DNA of 64,000 nucleotides from Lachnospiraceae bacterium. GTDB lineage: Bacteria; Bacillota; Clostridia; Lachnospirales; Lachnospiraceae. Positions 8,732-16,809 of this stretch are shown here, piece after piece. The stretch spans positions 18,124 through 82,123 of the forward strand of contig JAETNQ010000009.1 of assembly GCA_021772075.1 (NCBI GenBank). The letters are read 5' to 3'. The stretch's first letter is position 1. Each line of letters starts with the position of its first letter. The translations under genes and the position numbers were made by a program. The notes under the pieces were generated by a model. That model ran no database searches. It was not told the DNA's origin and saw only the letters and a program-made list of their open reading frames with translations.

Positions 8732-9292
8732 ATGGCACCACCATCAGCACAAGAAAAACTCTATACCATCCATGATATCTACAATCTGCCAGAAGGCAGC
8801 AGGGCGGAATTGATAGACGGACAGATCTACTATATGGCACTCCCAAACCGCAAACATCAGACGATAGCCCGGGAACTTTTTTCTTCCATAAATTCCTACA
8901 TTAAGTCAAAAGACGGTTCTTGTGAATCTTTTTTTGCTCCTTTTGCAGTATTTTTGGATAAGGATGATAAAAACTATGTCGAGCCGGACATCAGCGTAGT
9001 ATGCAATCCTGACAAGCTCACAGACAAGGGCTGTTCCGGCGCCCCAGACTGGATCATCGAAATCGTATCATCAAGCAGCAGGCGGATGGACTATTTCACA
9101 AAGCTCTTTAAATACCGTACTGCCGGCGTACGTGAATATTGGATTGTGGATCCTGACCGGAAACGCATCACTGTATATGATTTCGAATCAGAGGATATCA
9201 AAGACTATACTTTTTCGGATTCTGTAAAAGTCAATATCTATGACGATCTGTGCATCAACTTCTCTGATATTGCCGAACTGCTGAATATCTAG
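8732..9292 (+). CDS. Uma2-family (DUF820) putative endonuclease-fold protein
   Basis: A 186-residue protein with the Uma2 core: YNLPEGSRAELIDGQIYYMALPNRKHQ, YVEPDISVVCNPDKL, APDWIIEIVSSSSRRMDYFTKLFKYRTAGVREYWIVDPDRKRITVY. The PD...ExV pattern is the restriction-endonuclease-like active site, with the second acidic residue in IIEIV. The biological role of the family is unsettled; it is very abundant in cyanobacteria and scattered elsewhere. The open frame begins at 8693, but ATG 8732 has a clear GAAAGGAAG site and is preferred. Confidence 0.82.
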   Translation: MAPPSAQEKLYTIHDIYNLPEGSRAELIDGQIYYMALPNRKHQTIARELFSSINSYIKSKDGSCESFFAPFAVFLDKDDKNYVEPDISVVCNPDKLTDKGCSGAPDWIIEIVSSSSRRMDYFTKLFKYRTAGVREYWIVDPDRKRITVYDFESEDIKDYTFSDSVKVNIYDDLCINFSDIAELLNI

Positions 9293-9303
9293 CCAAAAAG
9301 AAA

Positions 9304-9352
9304 CGGGACTGTCGCACTTAGTAATTAGTGTGCAGCTCCTTTGTTTCTTCCT
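9304..9352. terminator. Bidirectional terminator between Uma2 and the Feo-associated gene
   Basis: An imperfect stem (GGGACTG / CAGCTCC, enclosing GCACTTAGTAATTAGTGTGC) lies between convergent genes. It is followed by TTTGTTTCTT on the plus strand and TTTCTTTTT on the minus strand. Confidence 0.55.
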
Positions 9353-9367
9353 ATTACATGCCCGCCT

Positions 9368-9559
9368 TTACTTCCGTAAAGTTTCTGGCTCCGCCAAATG
9401 GCAGGCGCCATTCATGGCACAGCCCGCACACCCGCAGCCGCAGGATGATTTTCCCTTTCTCTTACTGCGTACCATACTGGCAATGACAGCCGCCACCGCA
9501 AAAATCAAAACCGCGCTGATGATGATTGTCGCCATATTTTCCATAATCCATGTAAGCAT
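9368..9559 (-). CDS. FeoB-associated Cys-rich membrane protein
   Basis: About 63 residues: an N-terminal membrane segment (NMATIIISAVLIFAVAAVIASMV), a basic stretch (RSKRKGKSS) and a cysteine-rich tail (CGCGCAGCAMNGACH). This is the pattern of the small proteins encoded next to feoB in Firmicutes, thought to assist iron handling. ATG 9559 follows GGAGGTATTCCG and is preferred over the upstream frame extension. It lies 37 bases downstream of the truncated feoB. Confidence 0.82.
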   Translation of the reverse strand: MLTWIMENMATIIISAVLIFAVAAVIASMVRSKRKGKSSCGCGCAGCAMNGACHLAEPETLRK

Positions 9560-9596
9560 CGGAATACCTCCTGTCTTTATGATTCTCCCCACATCC

Positions 9597-11759
9597 TTAT
9601 CTCGCCGTTTTCAGTTTCATGTTTGTGGTCAGCTTTGTCGCCTCTTTATAAGGTCTGAACAACATATAAATCATACCGCCGAGAATGACGATGGCAGCCA
9701 GCAGGCCGATGACGTTCAGATTACCGGTGAATGCCGAGCCGATCTGGTTAACCATCAGCGCCGCCGCATAAGCTAACCCGCACTGGTAGCCGATCGCGAA
9801 CCACGTCCATTTCGCATTGTTCATCTCCCGCTTGATTGCGCCGATCGCCGCAAAACAGGGCGCGCACAGAAGGTTGAACACAAGAAAGGAATATCCCGCT
9901 GCCATACTGAAGTTCGCCGCAATCTCAGGCCATCCGCCGGGATAAAGAATACCCATCGTTCCAACGATATTTTCCTTCGCCACAAGACCCGTGATAGATG
10001 CCACCGCCGCCTGCCAGTTTCCCCAGCCGAGCGGTATGAAAATCCATGCAATCGCGCCGCCGACCGCCGCCAGGAGCGACTGATCCATCTCCTCCTCCGC
10101 AAGCATCCGGAATCCATCCGAAGTAAAGCCAAAGTAAGTCGTAAACCAGATCACAATCGTGGAGAGCAGAATAATAGTACCCGCCTTCTTGATGAAAGAC
10201 CATCCGCGTTCCCACATGGAGCGCAGCACATTGCCCGCCGTCGGCATATGGTAAGCCGGAAGTTCCATGACGAAAGGCGCCGGATCGCCGGAGAACATCT
10301 TAGTTTTCTTTAACATAATGCCGGAAATAATAATCGCCGCCATACCCACAAAGTACGCGCTTGTCGCCACCCATGCAGAGCCGCCGAAAATCGCGCCGGC
10401 AACCATGGAGATAAAGGGTACCTTCGCGCCGCAGGGAATAAAAGTGGTCGTCATGATCGTCATACGACGGTCGCGCTCGTTCTCGATCGTCCTCGATGCC
10501 ATGATGCCCGGAATCCCGCAGCCGGTACCGATCAGCATCGGGATAAAGGACTTGCCGGACAGCCCGAATTTGCGGAAGATACGATCCAGCACAAAAGCGA
10601 TGCGCGCCATATAGCCGCATGCCTCAAGGAAGGCAAGGAGCAGGAACAGGACAAGCATCTGCGGCACAAATCCCCAAACCGCGCCAACGCCGGCCACAAT
10701 ACCGTCATTAATAAGTCCCGCGAGCCAGTCTGCGGCACCCGCAGCCTCAAGCCCGTTTCCAACAAGCACCGGAATGCCGGGAACCCATATCCCGTACGCC
10801 GCCGGGTCAGGCTCGTCGCCATACTGTTCCACCACTGCCAGCGCATTCTCATAATCCGCAAGAGTCGCTGTTTCCACCGTTACTTCCAGCGTTTCATCAT
10901 CCGCCGCTTCATAATCCTCCGAACCGATGCCGAGCAGATGGAAACCATCGCCGAACAGTCCGTCATTTGCCCAGTCCGTCGCAGCGCTTCCTACCGTCAC
11001 CATGGATATGTAATACACAAGGAACATAATCACCGCAAAAATCGGAAGCCCTAAGAAACGGTTTGTTACAATCTTGTCTATTTTATCGGAATTGGTCAGC
11101 TTTCCTGCGGATTTTTTCTTCAAGCACCCTTTGATGATACTTCCGATATAGATATACCGTTCGTTGGTGATGATGGATTCCGCATCGTCGTCCATCTCCT
11201 CCTCAGCCGCCTTAATGTCCGTTTCAATATGGGATAAAACAGTCCCGCTCAGATTCAACTGCTCCAGAACCTTATCATCCCGTTCAAACAGTTTGATGGC
11301 ATACCAGCGCTGCTGTTCCTCCGGCAGCCCGTGTACCGCCGCCTCCTCGATATGGGCAAGCGCATGCTCCACTGTCCCCGAAAACGTGTGCATCGGAACC
11401 GTCTTTCCGTTCTTTGCCGCGTCGATTGCCGCTTCCGCAGCCTCCATGATACCGTTTCCTTTCAGGGCGGATATTTCTATTATCTTGCATCCCAACGCTC
11501 TTGACAATTCTTCCGTATTAATCCTGTCGCCGTTTTTCTCCACCACGTCCATCATGTTGATGGCAACAGCAACCGGAATGCCTAGCTCGGTGAGCTGGGT
11601 AGTCAGGTACAGGTTCCTCTCCAGGTTTGTACCGTCAATGATGTTCAGAATTGCATCCGGGCGCTCGCTGATCAGATTGCACAAATCCGCGATTGTATCA
11701 CCTTCTTTGGAATATGCATTAGTTTTCGCTAACCCTATATGCCGAATAATAGTTAGCAT
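9597..11759 (-). pseudogene. feoB: FeoB ferrous iron transporter lacking the N-terminal GTPase motifs
   Basis: From residue ~29 (LISERPDAILNIIDGTNLERNLYLTTQL) the sequence is a good FeoB, including the G4-type NMMD, the spacer domain and the gate/core membrane region (FIPMLIGTGCGIPGIMASRTIENERDRR, TTTFIPCGAKVPF). The usual first ~80 residues with the P-loop (GxxxxGKT) and DLPG are absent. They are replaced by ~28 unrelated residues (MLTIIRHIGLAKTNAYSKEG), and the ATG has no ribosome site. Without G1-G3 it should not bind GTP normally, so I call it a 5'-truncated pseudogene, though the rest is intact. No feoA is present. Operator-like palindromes run into the chimeric start. Confidence 0.8.
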
Positions 11760-11866
11760 CTACTAACCATATGCTATCATATGACGCTGCACCGGTTTTG
11801 TCAATGTGATTTTTTGTTGCTAACCACAGTTTCATCATACTAACCAATATGTTAGCGTATGCTAAC
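11720..11866. promoter_or_regulatory. Cluster of TTAG/CTAA palindromes before truncated feoB
   Basis: Four spaced inverted repeats: TTAG-N6-CTAA at 11720-11733, GTTAG-N6-CTAAC at 11752-11767, CTAAC-N6-GTTAG at 11840-11855 and GTTAGC-GTAT-GCTAAC at 11851-11866, the last two overlapping. They resemble DtxR-type iron boxes, and the short DtxR gene is 4 kb away. The first lies inside the apparent feoB reading frame. The remainder of 11867-12002 shows no gene. Confidence 0.6.
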
Positions 11867-12002
11867 TCATTATTTTGTACAAAATATACATCACTTTTCC
11901 AATTTCAGGTTATCATAAGATCAGTTGATTGGTGCATTTTCATCGGCAATGCTGTCATTTACCTATGAAAGATGAATTCAGGCCATAGTAGATAAACAAA
12001 TC

Positions 12003-12581
12003 TCATACTGCTACCTCCACTACGATCTTCCCGTTCACTTTTCCCCCATCCAAAGCCATACACGCCTCCCGGATATCGCTAAACCCATAAGACGCCCCGA
12101 TACAGGGCTTCCATTTATTTCTGCCAATAAATGCAAAAATATCATCCATTGCCTGCCGCGTGGGCCAGTTGCTGTGGAACCCAGCAAGGTATACCCCGTT
12201 TGGGATGAATTTGATCGGGTCAAAACCATTCAGGGCGTAGACTCCGCCAAGGATTCCCGTATTACATACAATGCCGCCCTTCTCCATGCACCGAAGCGTA
12301 TCGGAAAGAGTCTTTACGCCCACCAGTTCCAGAGCTTTTGTCGCCCCGGACAGCGTACCTTCCAGTTCCCCGTCATCCAGTACCGCCTCGCCCGCTCCAG
12401 CCAGCAAAGGAAGCTTCTCCTGCCTGTGGGTGGTCGCTATCACCCTGCACCCCAGAGCCTTTGCAATCTGGATGGCAGCATAACCCAAAGCACAGGTGCC
12501 GCCTCTGACCAGAAGCGTATCCGAAGGCTTTAAGTCCAAGCATTCAAATAGGAACTTATGGAGGTGTCGATATGCTGACAA
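12003..12581 (-). pseudogene. C-terminal half of a zinc-type alcohol dehydrogenase / quinone oxidoreductase
   Basis: From residue ~10 onward (LFECLDLKPSDTLLVRGGTCALGYAAIQIAKALGCRVIATTH) this is the nucleotide-binding half of a medium-chain dehydrogenase/reductase, ending normally (DGGKVNGKIVVEVAV). The N-terminal GroES-like catalytic domain, about 130 residues, is missing. The first nine codons are the reverse complement of the leader and start region of the divergent HxlR gene. The clean junction points to a deletion. It is probably inactive. MDR genes next to HxlR regulators are common, so the original pair is recognisable. Confidence 0.8.
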
Positions 12582-12904
12582 AAGAAGAAATGCCAGCCTG
12601 CCCTGTAGCTACCACCGTAGCGCTAATCGGAAGTAAATGGAAACTGCTGATCAGACGAAATCTCCTGGCACGCCCTTGGCGCTTTAACGAATTGAAAAAA
12701 GACTGGGAAGGGATCAGCCAGAAAGTATTGACAGACAGTCTGCGTTCTTTAGAGGCCGACGGGATCATCACACGGACTGCATATCCCGAAGTCTCCCCTC
12801 GGGTAGAGTACGCCCTGAGCGAGTTAGGTGAATCCATGCGACCTATCATTGATTCCATGGAAGCATGGGGGATATCTTACAAAAAATTAATGGCAGATAC
12901 ATAA
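12572..12904 (+). CDS. HxlR-family transcriptional regulator
   Basis: A 110-residue winged-helix regulator with the family pattern: CPVATTVALIGSKWKLLIRRNLLARPWRFNELKKDWEGISQKVLTDSLRSLEADGIITRTAYPEVSPRVEYALSELGESM. The N-terminal Cys is the redox- or aldehyde-sensing residue in characterised HxlR/HypR/YodB members. A good GGAGGTG site precedes ATG 12572. Its start overlaps the truncated dehydrogenase on the other strand, which was presumably its target; the deletion has removed most of the shared intergenic region. Confidence 0.88.
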   Translation: MLTKEEMPACPVATTVALIGSKWKLLIRRNLLARPWRFNELKKDWEGISQKVLTDSLRSLEADGIITRTAYPEVSPRVEYALSELGESMRPIIDSMEAWGISYKKLMADT

Positions 12905-13052
12905 ATCCTGCCTTATAACCGCCAGAAAACGGCGGCGCAGAAATAAGATAAGACCGCCTGTTTCGCACCAAAAAAGCATCCAAACAGGCGGCCTCCCAGC
13001 CACTCTTTTCATTCAGCTGCAGATCCAGTTTTCCCTTCACTTTCACCTATCA

Positions 13053-13376
13053 TCAGAACGAAACGGTAAGCTGCATTTTAAATTTTTCTTCTCCGTATAC
13101 GGCATGCGGAATATCTTTCGGCATGATCAGCGTCTCACCCTCGCGCAAGGTAAAGACTTCACCGCCAACGGTAAAACGTCCTGTTCCTTCCAGAACAGTC
13201 ACCATCGCATCCCCGCCTGCCGCGTGGGTGGATATTTCTTCCTCCTTGTCAAAGGAAAAAATTGTCATACTGACTTTATCATTCTGCACAAGCGTTTTGC
13301 TGACTACCTGACCGGTCTGATAGTCAACCTGGTCTTTTAACTGTAATTTCGTCTGTTTTTCGATGTTTTTATACAT
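13053..13376 (-). CDS. Cupin-domain protein
   Basis: A 107-residue single-cupin protein. The two cupin motifs are degenerate but visible: FDKEEEISTHAAGGDAMVTVLEG and LREGETLIMPKDIPHAVYGEEKFKMQLTVSF, with His ligands in THA and PHA. The likely role is metal or small-molecule binding. It lies 15 bases downstream of the ferredoxin-type protein and is probably co-transcribed with it from the promoter at ~14180. The 148 bases between HxlR and this gene hold hairpins (CCGCCTGTTT / AAACAGGCGG) but no gene. Confidence 0.82.
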   Translation of the reverse strand: MYKNIEKQTKLQLKDQVDYQTGQVVSKTLVQNDKVSMTIFSFDKEEEISTHAAGGDAMVTVLEGTGRFTVGGEVFTLREGETLIMPKDIPHAVYGEEKFKMQLTVSF

Positions 13377-13391
13377 AATTCATTTCCTTTC

Positions 13392-14105
13392 CTAATCTTC
13401 AAGAATTTTACCATCCATGGATACGGTTACGGTCTGCCACGGGATAAACTTCCCGCTTTCCTGCAGGGCTTTCTTTGCTGCCATCTCAAGTCCTCCGCAG
13501 CAGGGGACTTCCATCCGCAGGATAGCAACGCTTTTAATATCGTTATTCCTTATTATTTCCGTCAGCTTTTCACTGTAATCAACAGAATCCAGTTTCGGGC
13601 AGCCAATCAGCGTGACTTTTCCCTTCATAAAGTCCTCATGGATATTTGCATAGGCGTATGCAGTACAGTCAGCCGCGAGCAGCAATTTTGCCCCGCTAAA
13701 ATATGGGGCGTTTACAGGGACAAGCTTTATCTGGCAGGGCCACTGTCCAAGATGCGAGACTCCTGCCGGCGCATGGGATGGGGATTTTTCCGTGTTCGGA
13801 TGCGCCATCTGGCGTATCCGCGTACCCGGACAGCCTGCATGGGGAGCCATGTCCTGCCCTTCCGCTTTCTTTTGTTTGGCGGCAAGGACAGCTGCCTCGT
13901 CATATGCAGGCGCTTCCCGTTCCTCAAAGCTGATGGCACCGGTTGGACACTCCGGCAGACAGTCTCCCAGTCCGTCACAATAATCCTCGCGGGTAAGCAC
14001 TGCTTTTCCGTCAATCATTTCAATCGCCCCTTCGTGGCAGGCCGCAGCACACGCGCCGCATCCATTGCACTTATTTTCATCAATTTTTATAATTTTCCTG
14101 ATCAT
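13392..14105 (-). CDS. 4Fe-4S ferredoxin-type protein
   Basis: A 237-residue iron-sulfur protein. Residues 1-60 hold two cluster motifs, CNGCGACAAACHEGA and CDGLGDCLPECPTGA. Residues ~90-235 form a conserved extra domain (WPCQIKLVPVNAPYF, GAKLLLAADCTAYAYANIHEDFMKGKVTLIGCPKLDS, EVPCCGGLEMAAKKAL) rich in further cysteines. The family often occurs with a Crp/Fnr regulator and a cupin in anaerobes, as here, and probably serves in nitrosative or oxidative stress or electron transfer; the partner is unknown. An AGGAGGG site precedes the start. Confidence 0.85.
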   Translation of the reverse strand: MIRKIIKIDENKCNGCGACAAACHEGAIEMIDGKAVLTREDYCDGLGDCLPECPTGAISFEEREAPAYDEAAVLAAKQKKAEGQDMAPHAGCPGTRIRQMAHPNTEKSPSHAPAGVSHLGQWPCQIKLVPVNAPYFSGAKLLLAADCTAYAYANIHEDFMKGKVTLIGCPKLDSVDYSEKLTEIIRNNDIKSVAILRMEVPCCGGLEMAAKKALQESGKFIPWQTVTVSMDGKILED

Positions 14106-14161
14106 TCTTTATCCCTCCTGATTAGATGCCATGTTCTGTCCTCTCCCAAAACATCTTCGTC

Positions 14162-14191
14162 TTGACCTTACGTTCCTGATTATACTATAAT
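14162..14191 (+). promoter_or_regulatory. Promoter of the Crp/Fnr gene
   Basis: TTGACC at 14162-14167 and TATAAT at 14186-14191, separated by 18 bases, give a near-consensus vegetative promoter with transcription starting near 14198. The Crp/Fnr-like palindrome then lies within the first ~25 transcribed bases, a position suited to self-repression. Confidence 0.65.
14180..14185 (-). promoter_or_regulatory. -10 box of the divergent ferredoxin-cupin promoter
   Basis: On the minus strand a TATAAT box at 14185-14180 lacks a clear -35 box at the right distance. The expected transcription start is near 14173, placing the palindrome at 14206-14221 about 41 bases upstream, the class II activator position. 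Confidence 0.5.
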
Positions 14192-14205
14192 ACTTTTCGT
14201 AAGTA

Positions 14206-14221
14206 TGTGGTTATAACCACA
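14206..14221. promoter_or_regulatory. Crp/Fnr-type operator palindrome
   Basis: TGTGGTTATAACCACA is a perfect 16-bp palindrome built like the TGTGA-N6-TCACA and TTGAT-N4-ATCAA sites of the Crp/Fnr superfamily. It sits between the Crp/Fnr-family gene and the divergent ferredoxin-cupin operon. Confidence 0.7.
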
Positions 14222-14224
14222 GAA

Positions 14225-14893
14225 ATGAGGTTTTTTACTTTGGATTTTATTTCTAAAACACCCCTTTTTCGGGGATGCACAGAGGAAGATATTCTGAACA
14301 TGGCCAAACATCTGGATTTTCGGACGGACAGATATAAAAAAGGGGATACTATCCTCAGCGCCGGAAGCATCGTGACCGATATCGGCCTCGTCCTTTCTGG
14401 GAGCGTACGGATTGAATATACTGATTTATGGGGGAACAAGAGCATCCTTGGCATCACCCCCGCCGGAGGCGTATTTGCTGAGTCCTATGCCTGTATTCCG
14501 AACGAACCATTGATGATAGATGCCGTGGCGAATGAAGACTGCCATATTTTATCCATAAGCGTTCCCAAGCTTTTCACGCCCTGTCCGGTCTGCGGAAGCC
14601 AAAATAAGCTTATTCAGAATCTTGTTATAATCAGTGCGGAGAAAAATCTGCAGCTTTCCCGACGCAGCATGCACACATCGCCCAAAACAATACGGGAACG
14701 GCTGTTTTCCTATTTTTCACAGCAGGTTTCTGCACAAAGAAGCAACAAAATTGTAATTCCGTTCGACCGCCAGCAACTGGCAGACTATCTGAACCTGGAT
14801 CGCAGCGCTTTGTCGAAAGAATTAGGAAAAATGAGGAATGACGGTTTGATTGAATTTAACAAGAATACTTTCTTGATAAAAACTGATATTTAA
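14225..14893 (+). CDS. Crp/Fnr-family transcriptional regulator
   Basis: About 222 residues. The N-terminal half is a cyclic-nucleotide-binding-like sensor barrel (PLFRGCTEEDILNMAKHLDFRTDRYKKGDTILSAGSIVTDIGLVLSGSVRI). The C-terminal winged helix holds the recognition helix in RQQLADYLNLDRSALSKELGKMRNDGLI. A CPVC pair near residue ~123 could be redox-active or bind a cluster; the four-cysteine N-terminus of true Fnr is absent. The frame opens at GTG 14207, but that codon lies inside the operator, so ATG 14225 is preferred; neither start has a clear ribosome site. It probably controls the divergent ferredoxin-cupin genes. Confidence 0.85.
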   Translation: MRFFTLDFISKTPLFRGCTEEDILNMAKHLDFRTDRYKKGDTILSAGSIVTDIGLVLSGSVRIEYTDLWGNKSILGITPAGGVFAESYACIPNEPLMIDAVANEDCHILSISVPKLFTPCPVCGSQNKLIQNLVIISAEKNLQLSRRSMHTSPKTIRERLFSYFSQQVSAQRSNKIVIPFDRQQLADYLNLDRSALSKELGKMRNDGLIEFNKNTFLIKTDI

Positions 14894-14914
14894 TCATCCG
14901 AGGAGGGTGCTTTC

Positions 14915-14983
14915 ATGATTAACAGTATACAGTATTTCGCGGAAATAAAGATTCCATCTGACACTTCATGTTCCGGTTTATAA
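14915..14983 (+). CDS. 22-codon ORF with a strong ribosome site (possible gene remnant)
   Basis: ATG 14915 follows GAGGAGGGTG at ideal distance, 21 bases after the Crp/Fnr stop. It encodes MINSIQYFAEIKIPSDTSC and three more residues before TAA. The good initiation site suggests it was once the start of a longer co-transcribed gene that has been lost, or that it is a real small peptide. I do not recognise the sequence. The bases from 14984 to about 15027 show nothing. Confidence 0.35.
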   Translation: MINSIQYFAEIKIPSDTSCSGL

Positions 14984-15027
14984 GGATGGTTCGCCGTCCT
15001 GTCCCCACCCCCTTTTTCTATTAACTG

Positions 15028-15224
15028 CTGTCCGTTACAGTCCATAGTGCCTGCCAGCCTGCTATTCCATAATTCATTCTTTATATAAGCCAGAGCCGTT
15101 TTGATGCTCCCTTCCCGCTGCCGTCATCCACTACCACCATCTGGCATCCATATGCCCAAAGCTGACCCGTGATCGTTATTAATGTTTCATCCGGCTTATA
15201 TGCCGGAATAATTACTACTGACAT
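15028..15224 (-). pseudogene. Family 2 glycosyltransferase fragment, internally deleted and frameshifted
   Basis: ATG 15224, with an AAGAGGAG site inside the end of the PAP2 gene, begins SVVIIPAYKPDETL and QLWAYGCQMVVVDDGSG, the nucleotide-sugar-binding start of a GT2 enzyme. After VDDGSG about 20 expected residues are missing and the frame slips. The next segment, in another frame, reads IKTALAYIKNELWNSRLAGTM, continuing a GT2 alignment, and then similarity ends. The usual protein is over 250 residues, so this is a dead 5' fragment. It had been translationally coupled to the PAP2 gene. Confidence 0.75.
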
Positions 15225-15226
15225 GG

Positions 15227-15772
15227 CTATATCTCCTCTTTTCGGCTATTACAACTTTTTTTCTTCTTCCATAATTGGTTTACGATCCAATGACCGGCAT
15301 ATCCTGCAAAAATCCCCACTGCAATGCCTCCCAGAATATCGGTCGGATAATGCACATATAAATACAGCCTTGAAAACGCTATAAAAACCGCAAGCACCAA
15401 TGCAGGCATCCATAACTTCTTCTCTCCAGCAAGAATAAGCGCCGCTGCCGCCGCAAAGGAAGCCGCCGTATGTCCTGACGGGAAAGAAAAATCATCCGGT
15501 CTTGCTACCAAAAGCTGAATGGACGTGTTTATATCACATGGCCGTATTCTTCTGAACAGATTTTTCAATATTCCATTGCACAGGACAACATCCACGCATA
15601 ACGCCGCTGCCAATATCGCCCCGCTTTTTCTTGTCCTCGGAATGAGAAGCAGAACTACTGACAGCAAAATCCAGATCATTCCTGTATCCCCCAATTTTGT
15701 AACAAGGGGAATGACCATATCTCCTACCGGAGTCCGCATGCTTTGTATCCAATCCAATATGCCAATTTCCAT
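15227..15772 (-). CDS. PAP2-family membrane phosphatase
   Basis: A 181-residue integral membrane phosphatase with the three PAP2 signature blocks: KNLFRRIRP (K-x6-RP), PSGHTAASFA (PSGH) and SRLYLYVHYPTDILGG (SR-x5-H-x3-D). It probably dephosphorylates a lipid such as undecaprenyl diphosphate or phosphatidate. The frame is open to 16051, but those residues look random and ATG 15772 has a GAGGTGGAAG site and starts the conserved MEIGILDWIQSMRTP. The glycosyltransferase remnant follows directly. Confidence 0.85.
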   Translation of the reverse strand: MEIGILDWIQSMRTPVGDMVIPLVTKLGDTGMIWILLSVVLLLIPRTRKSGAILAAALCVDVVLCNGILKNLFRRIRPCDINTSIQLLVARPDDFSFPSGHTAASFAAAAALILAGEKKLWMPALVLAVFIAFSRLYLYVHYPTDILGGIAVGIFAGYAGHWIVNQLWKKKKSCNSRKEEI

Positions 15773-15916
15773 TTCTTCCACCTCTTCCTTCACAACCAGA
15801 GGCACTGCACCAAGAACAAATTTCTTCCGGTAATTTCTGCACCACCTGGTCACGGATTTCCCTGCATACCTCATAGCCGCTTTTCCCCAGAAACAATCAA
15901 AGAGCAGGGTATTTGA

Positions 15917-15993
15917 CCCTCGCGGCAGTCGCCAATATGTCCAAGTCAACCAAAGGTTGACTTTAAGCCGCCACTTGGCTCGTTGCTCGCGGG
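15917..15993. repeat. REP-like hairpin repeat, copy 1
   Basis: A 77-base hairpin. The outer arms (CCCTCGCGGCAGTCGCCAA and TTGGCTCGTTGCTCGCGGG) pair imperfectly and the inner stem AAGTCAACC-AAA-GGTTGACTT is perfect. The outer arms match the repeat at 43981-44034, but the inner loop differs. The rest of 15773-16245 holds no gene I can support, only frame extensions of PAP2 and the promoter region of the hydrolase. Confidence 0.7.
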
Positions 15994-16245
15994 AATAAAT
16001 TTTAAACAATCCGACTATTTCATACTCCCTTGCTGTCTTTGCAGAAGCCAAAGCTAAAATATTTCCGCTAATCTTCCCAACCCCGCCAAGGAATTAGGAA
16101 AAAAGAGGATCTGCTGCTCTTCGCTCCATTTTTTGAGGGATTTTTATAGAATTGCAAAAGTATCTATGATAAAATAATAAATACTGATTAGTCATTAATC
16201 GGTTGTCCCATATAATAGCAAAATACAGAATTGAAAGGAACCATT

Positions 16246-16809
16246 ATGTCAAAGATAGCTGTTTATTTCCCAGGCATAGGATACCACTGCGACAAGCCTC
16301 TTCTATATTATAGCAGGAATATCGCCTGCGAACTGGGATATATAAATTATAGAAATGTAAGTTACACATATCACGCCAAAAATATCCGCGGCAATGAAGA
16401 TAAAATGAAAGAAGCATATGAAGCGCTGTTTTCCCAGACTGAAGCTGAACTTGCTGATATTGTCTGGTCCGAGTACAATGATGTGCTTTTTATATCCAAA
16501 AGCATCGGTACGATCATTGCAACATCATATGCAGAGAAGTATAAATTAAAAAGTACAAGGCATATCCTGTATACGCCTTTATCACAGACTTACCTTTTTG
16601 CACCAGACCATGCCATCGGATTTATTGGAACAGCAGACCCGTGGAGCGATACAGATGAGATTATCCAACTCTCAAATGCAAACCATATTCCTATGGTTAT
16701 ATATGAAGGATGCAATCATTCCCTCGAATGTGCTGATACGCTGAAAAACATTGAGAATTTAAAGGATATCATGCAAAGAACAATGGATTTCTGCAAAGAA
16801 ACTCATTGA
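16246..16809 (+). CDS. Small alpha/beta-hydrolase-like protein
   Basis: A 187-residue protein with a compact alpha/beta-hydrolase layout: N-terminal KIAVYFPGIGYHCDKPLLYYS, nucleophile-elbow-like FISKSIGTIIATSYAEKY (S-x-S-I-G), acid candidate in IGTADPWSD and histidine in YEGCNHSLE. This arrangement suits a hydrolase or esterase with an unknown substrate. ATG 16246 follows GAAAGGAACC. It is a single-gene unit converging with the acetyltransferase remnant; their ends overlap by a few bases. Confidence 0.7.
   Translation: MSKIAVYFPGIGYHCDKPLLYYSRNIACELGYINYRNVSYTYHAKNIRGNEDKMKEAYEALFSQTEAELADIVWSEYNDVLFISKSIGTIIATSYAEKYKLKSTRHILYTPLSQTYLFAPDHAIGFIGTADPWSDTDEIIQLSNANHIPMVIYEGCNHSLECADTLKNIENLKDIMQRTMDFCKETH

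Noticed and set aside
13053..13376. Cupin protein as part of a named metabolic enzyme
   Set aside because: A single small cupin domain gives no substrate information; only the context with ferredoxin and Crp/Fnr can be stated.
15773..16051. N-terminal extension of the PAP2 frame
   Set aside because: The residues resemble no family, the stretch contains a repeat hairpin, and a better start with a ribosome site exists at 15772.
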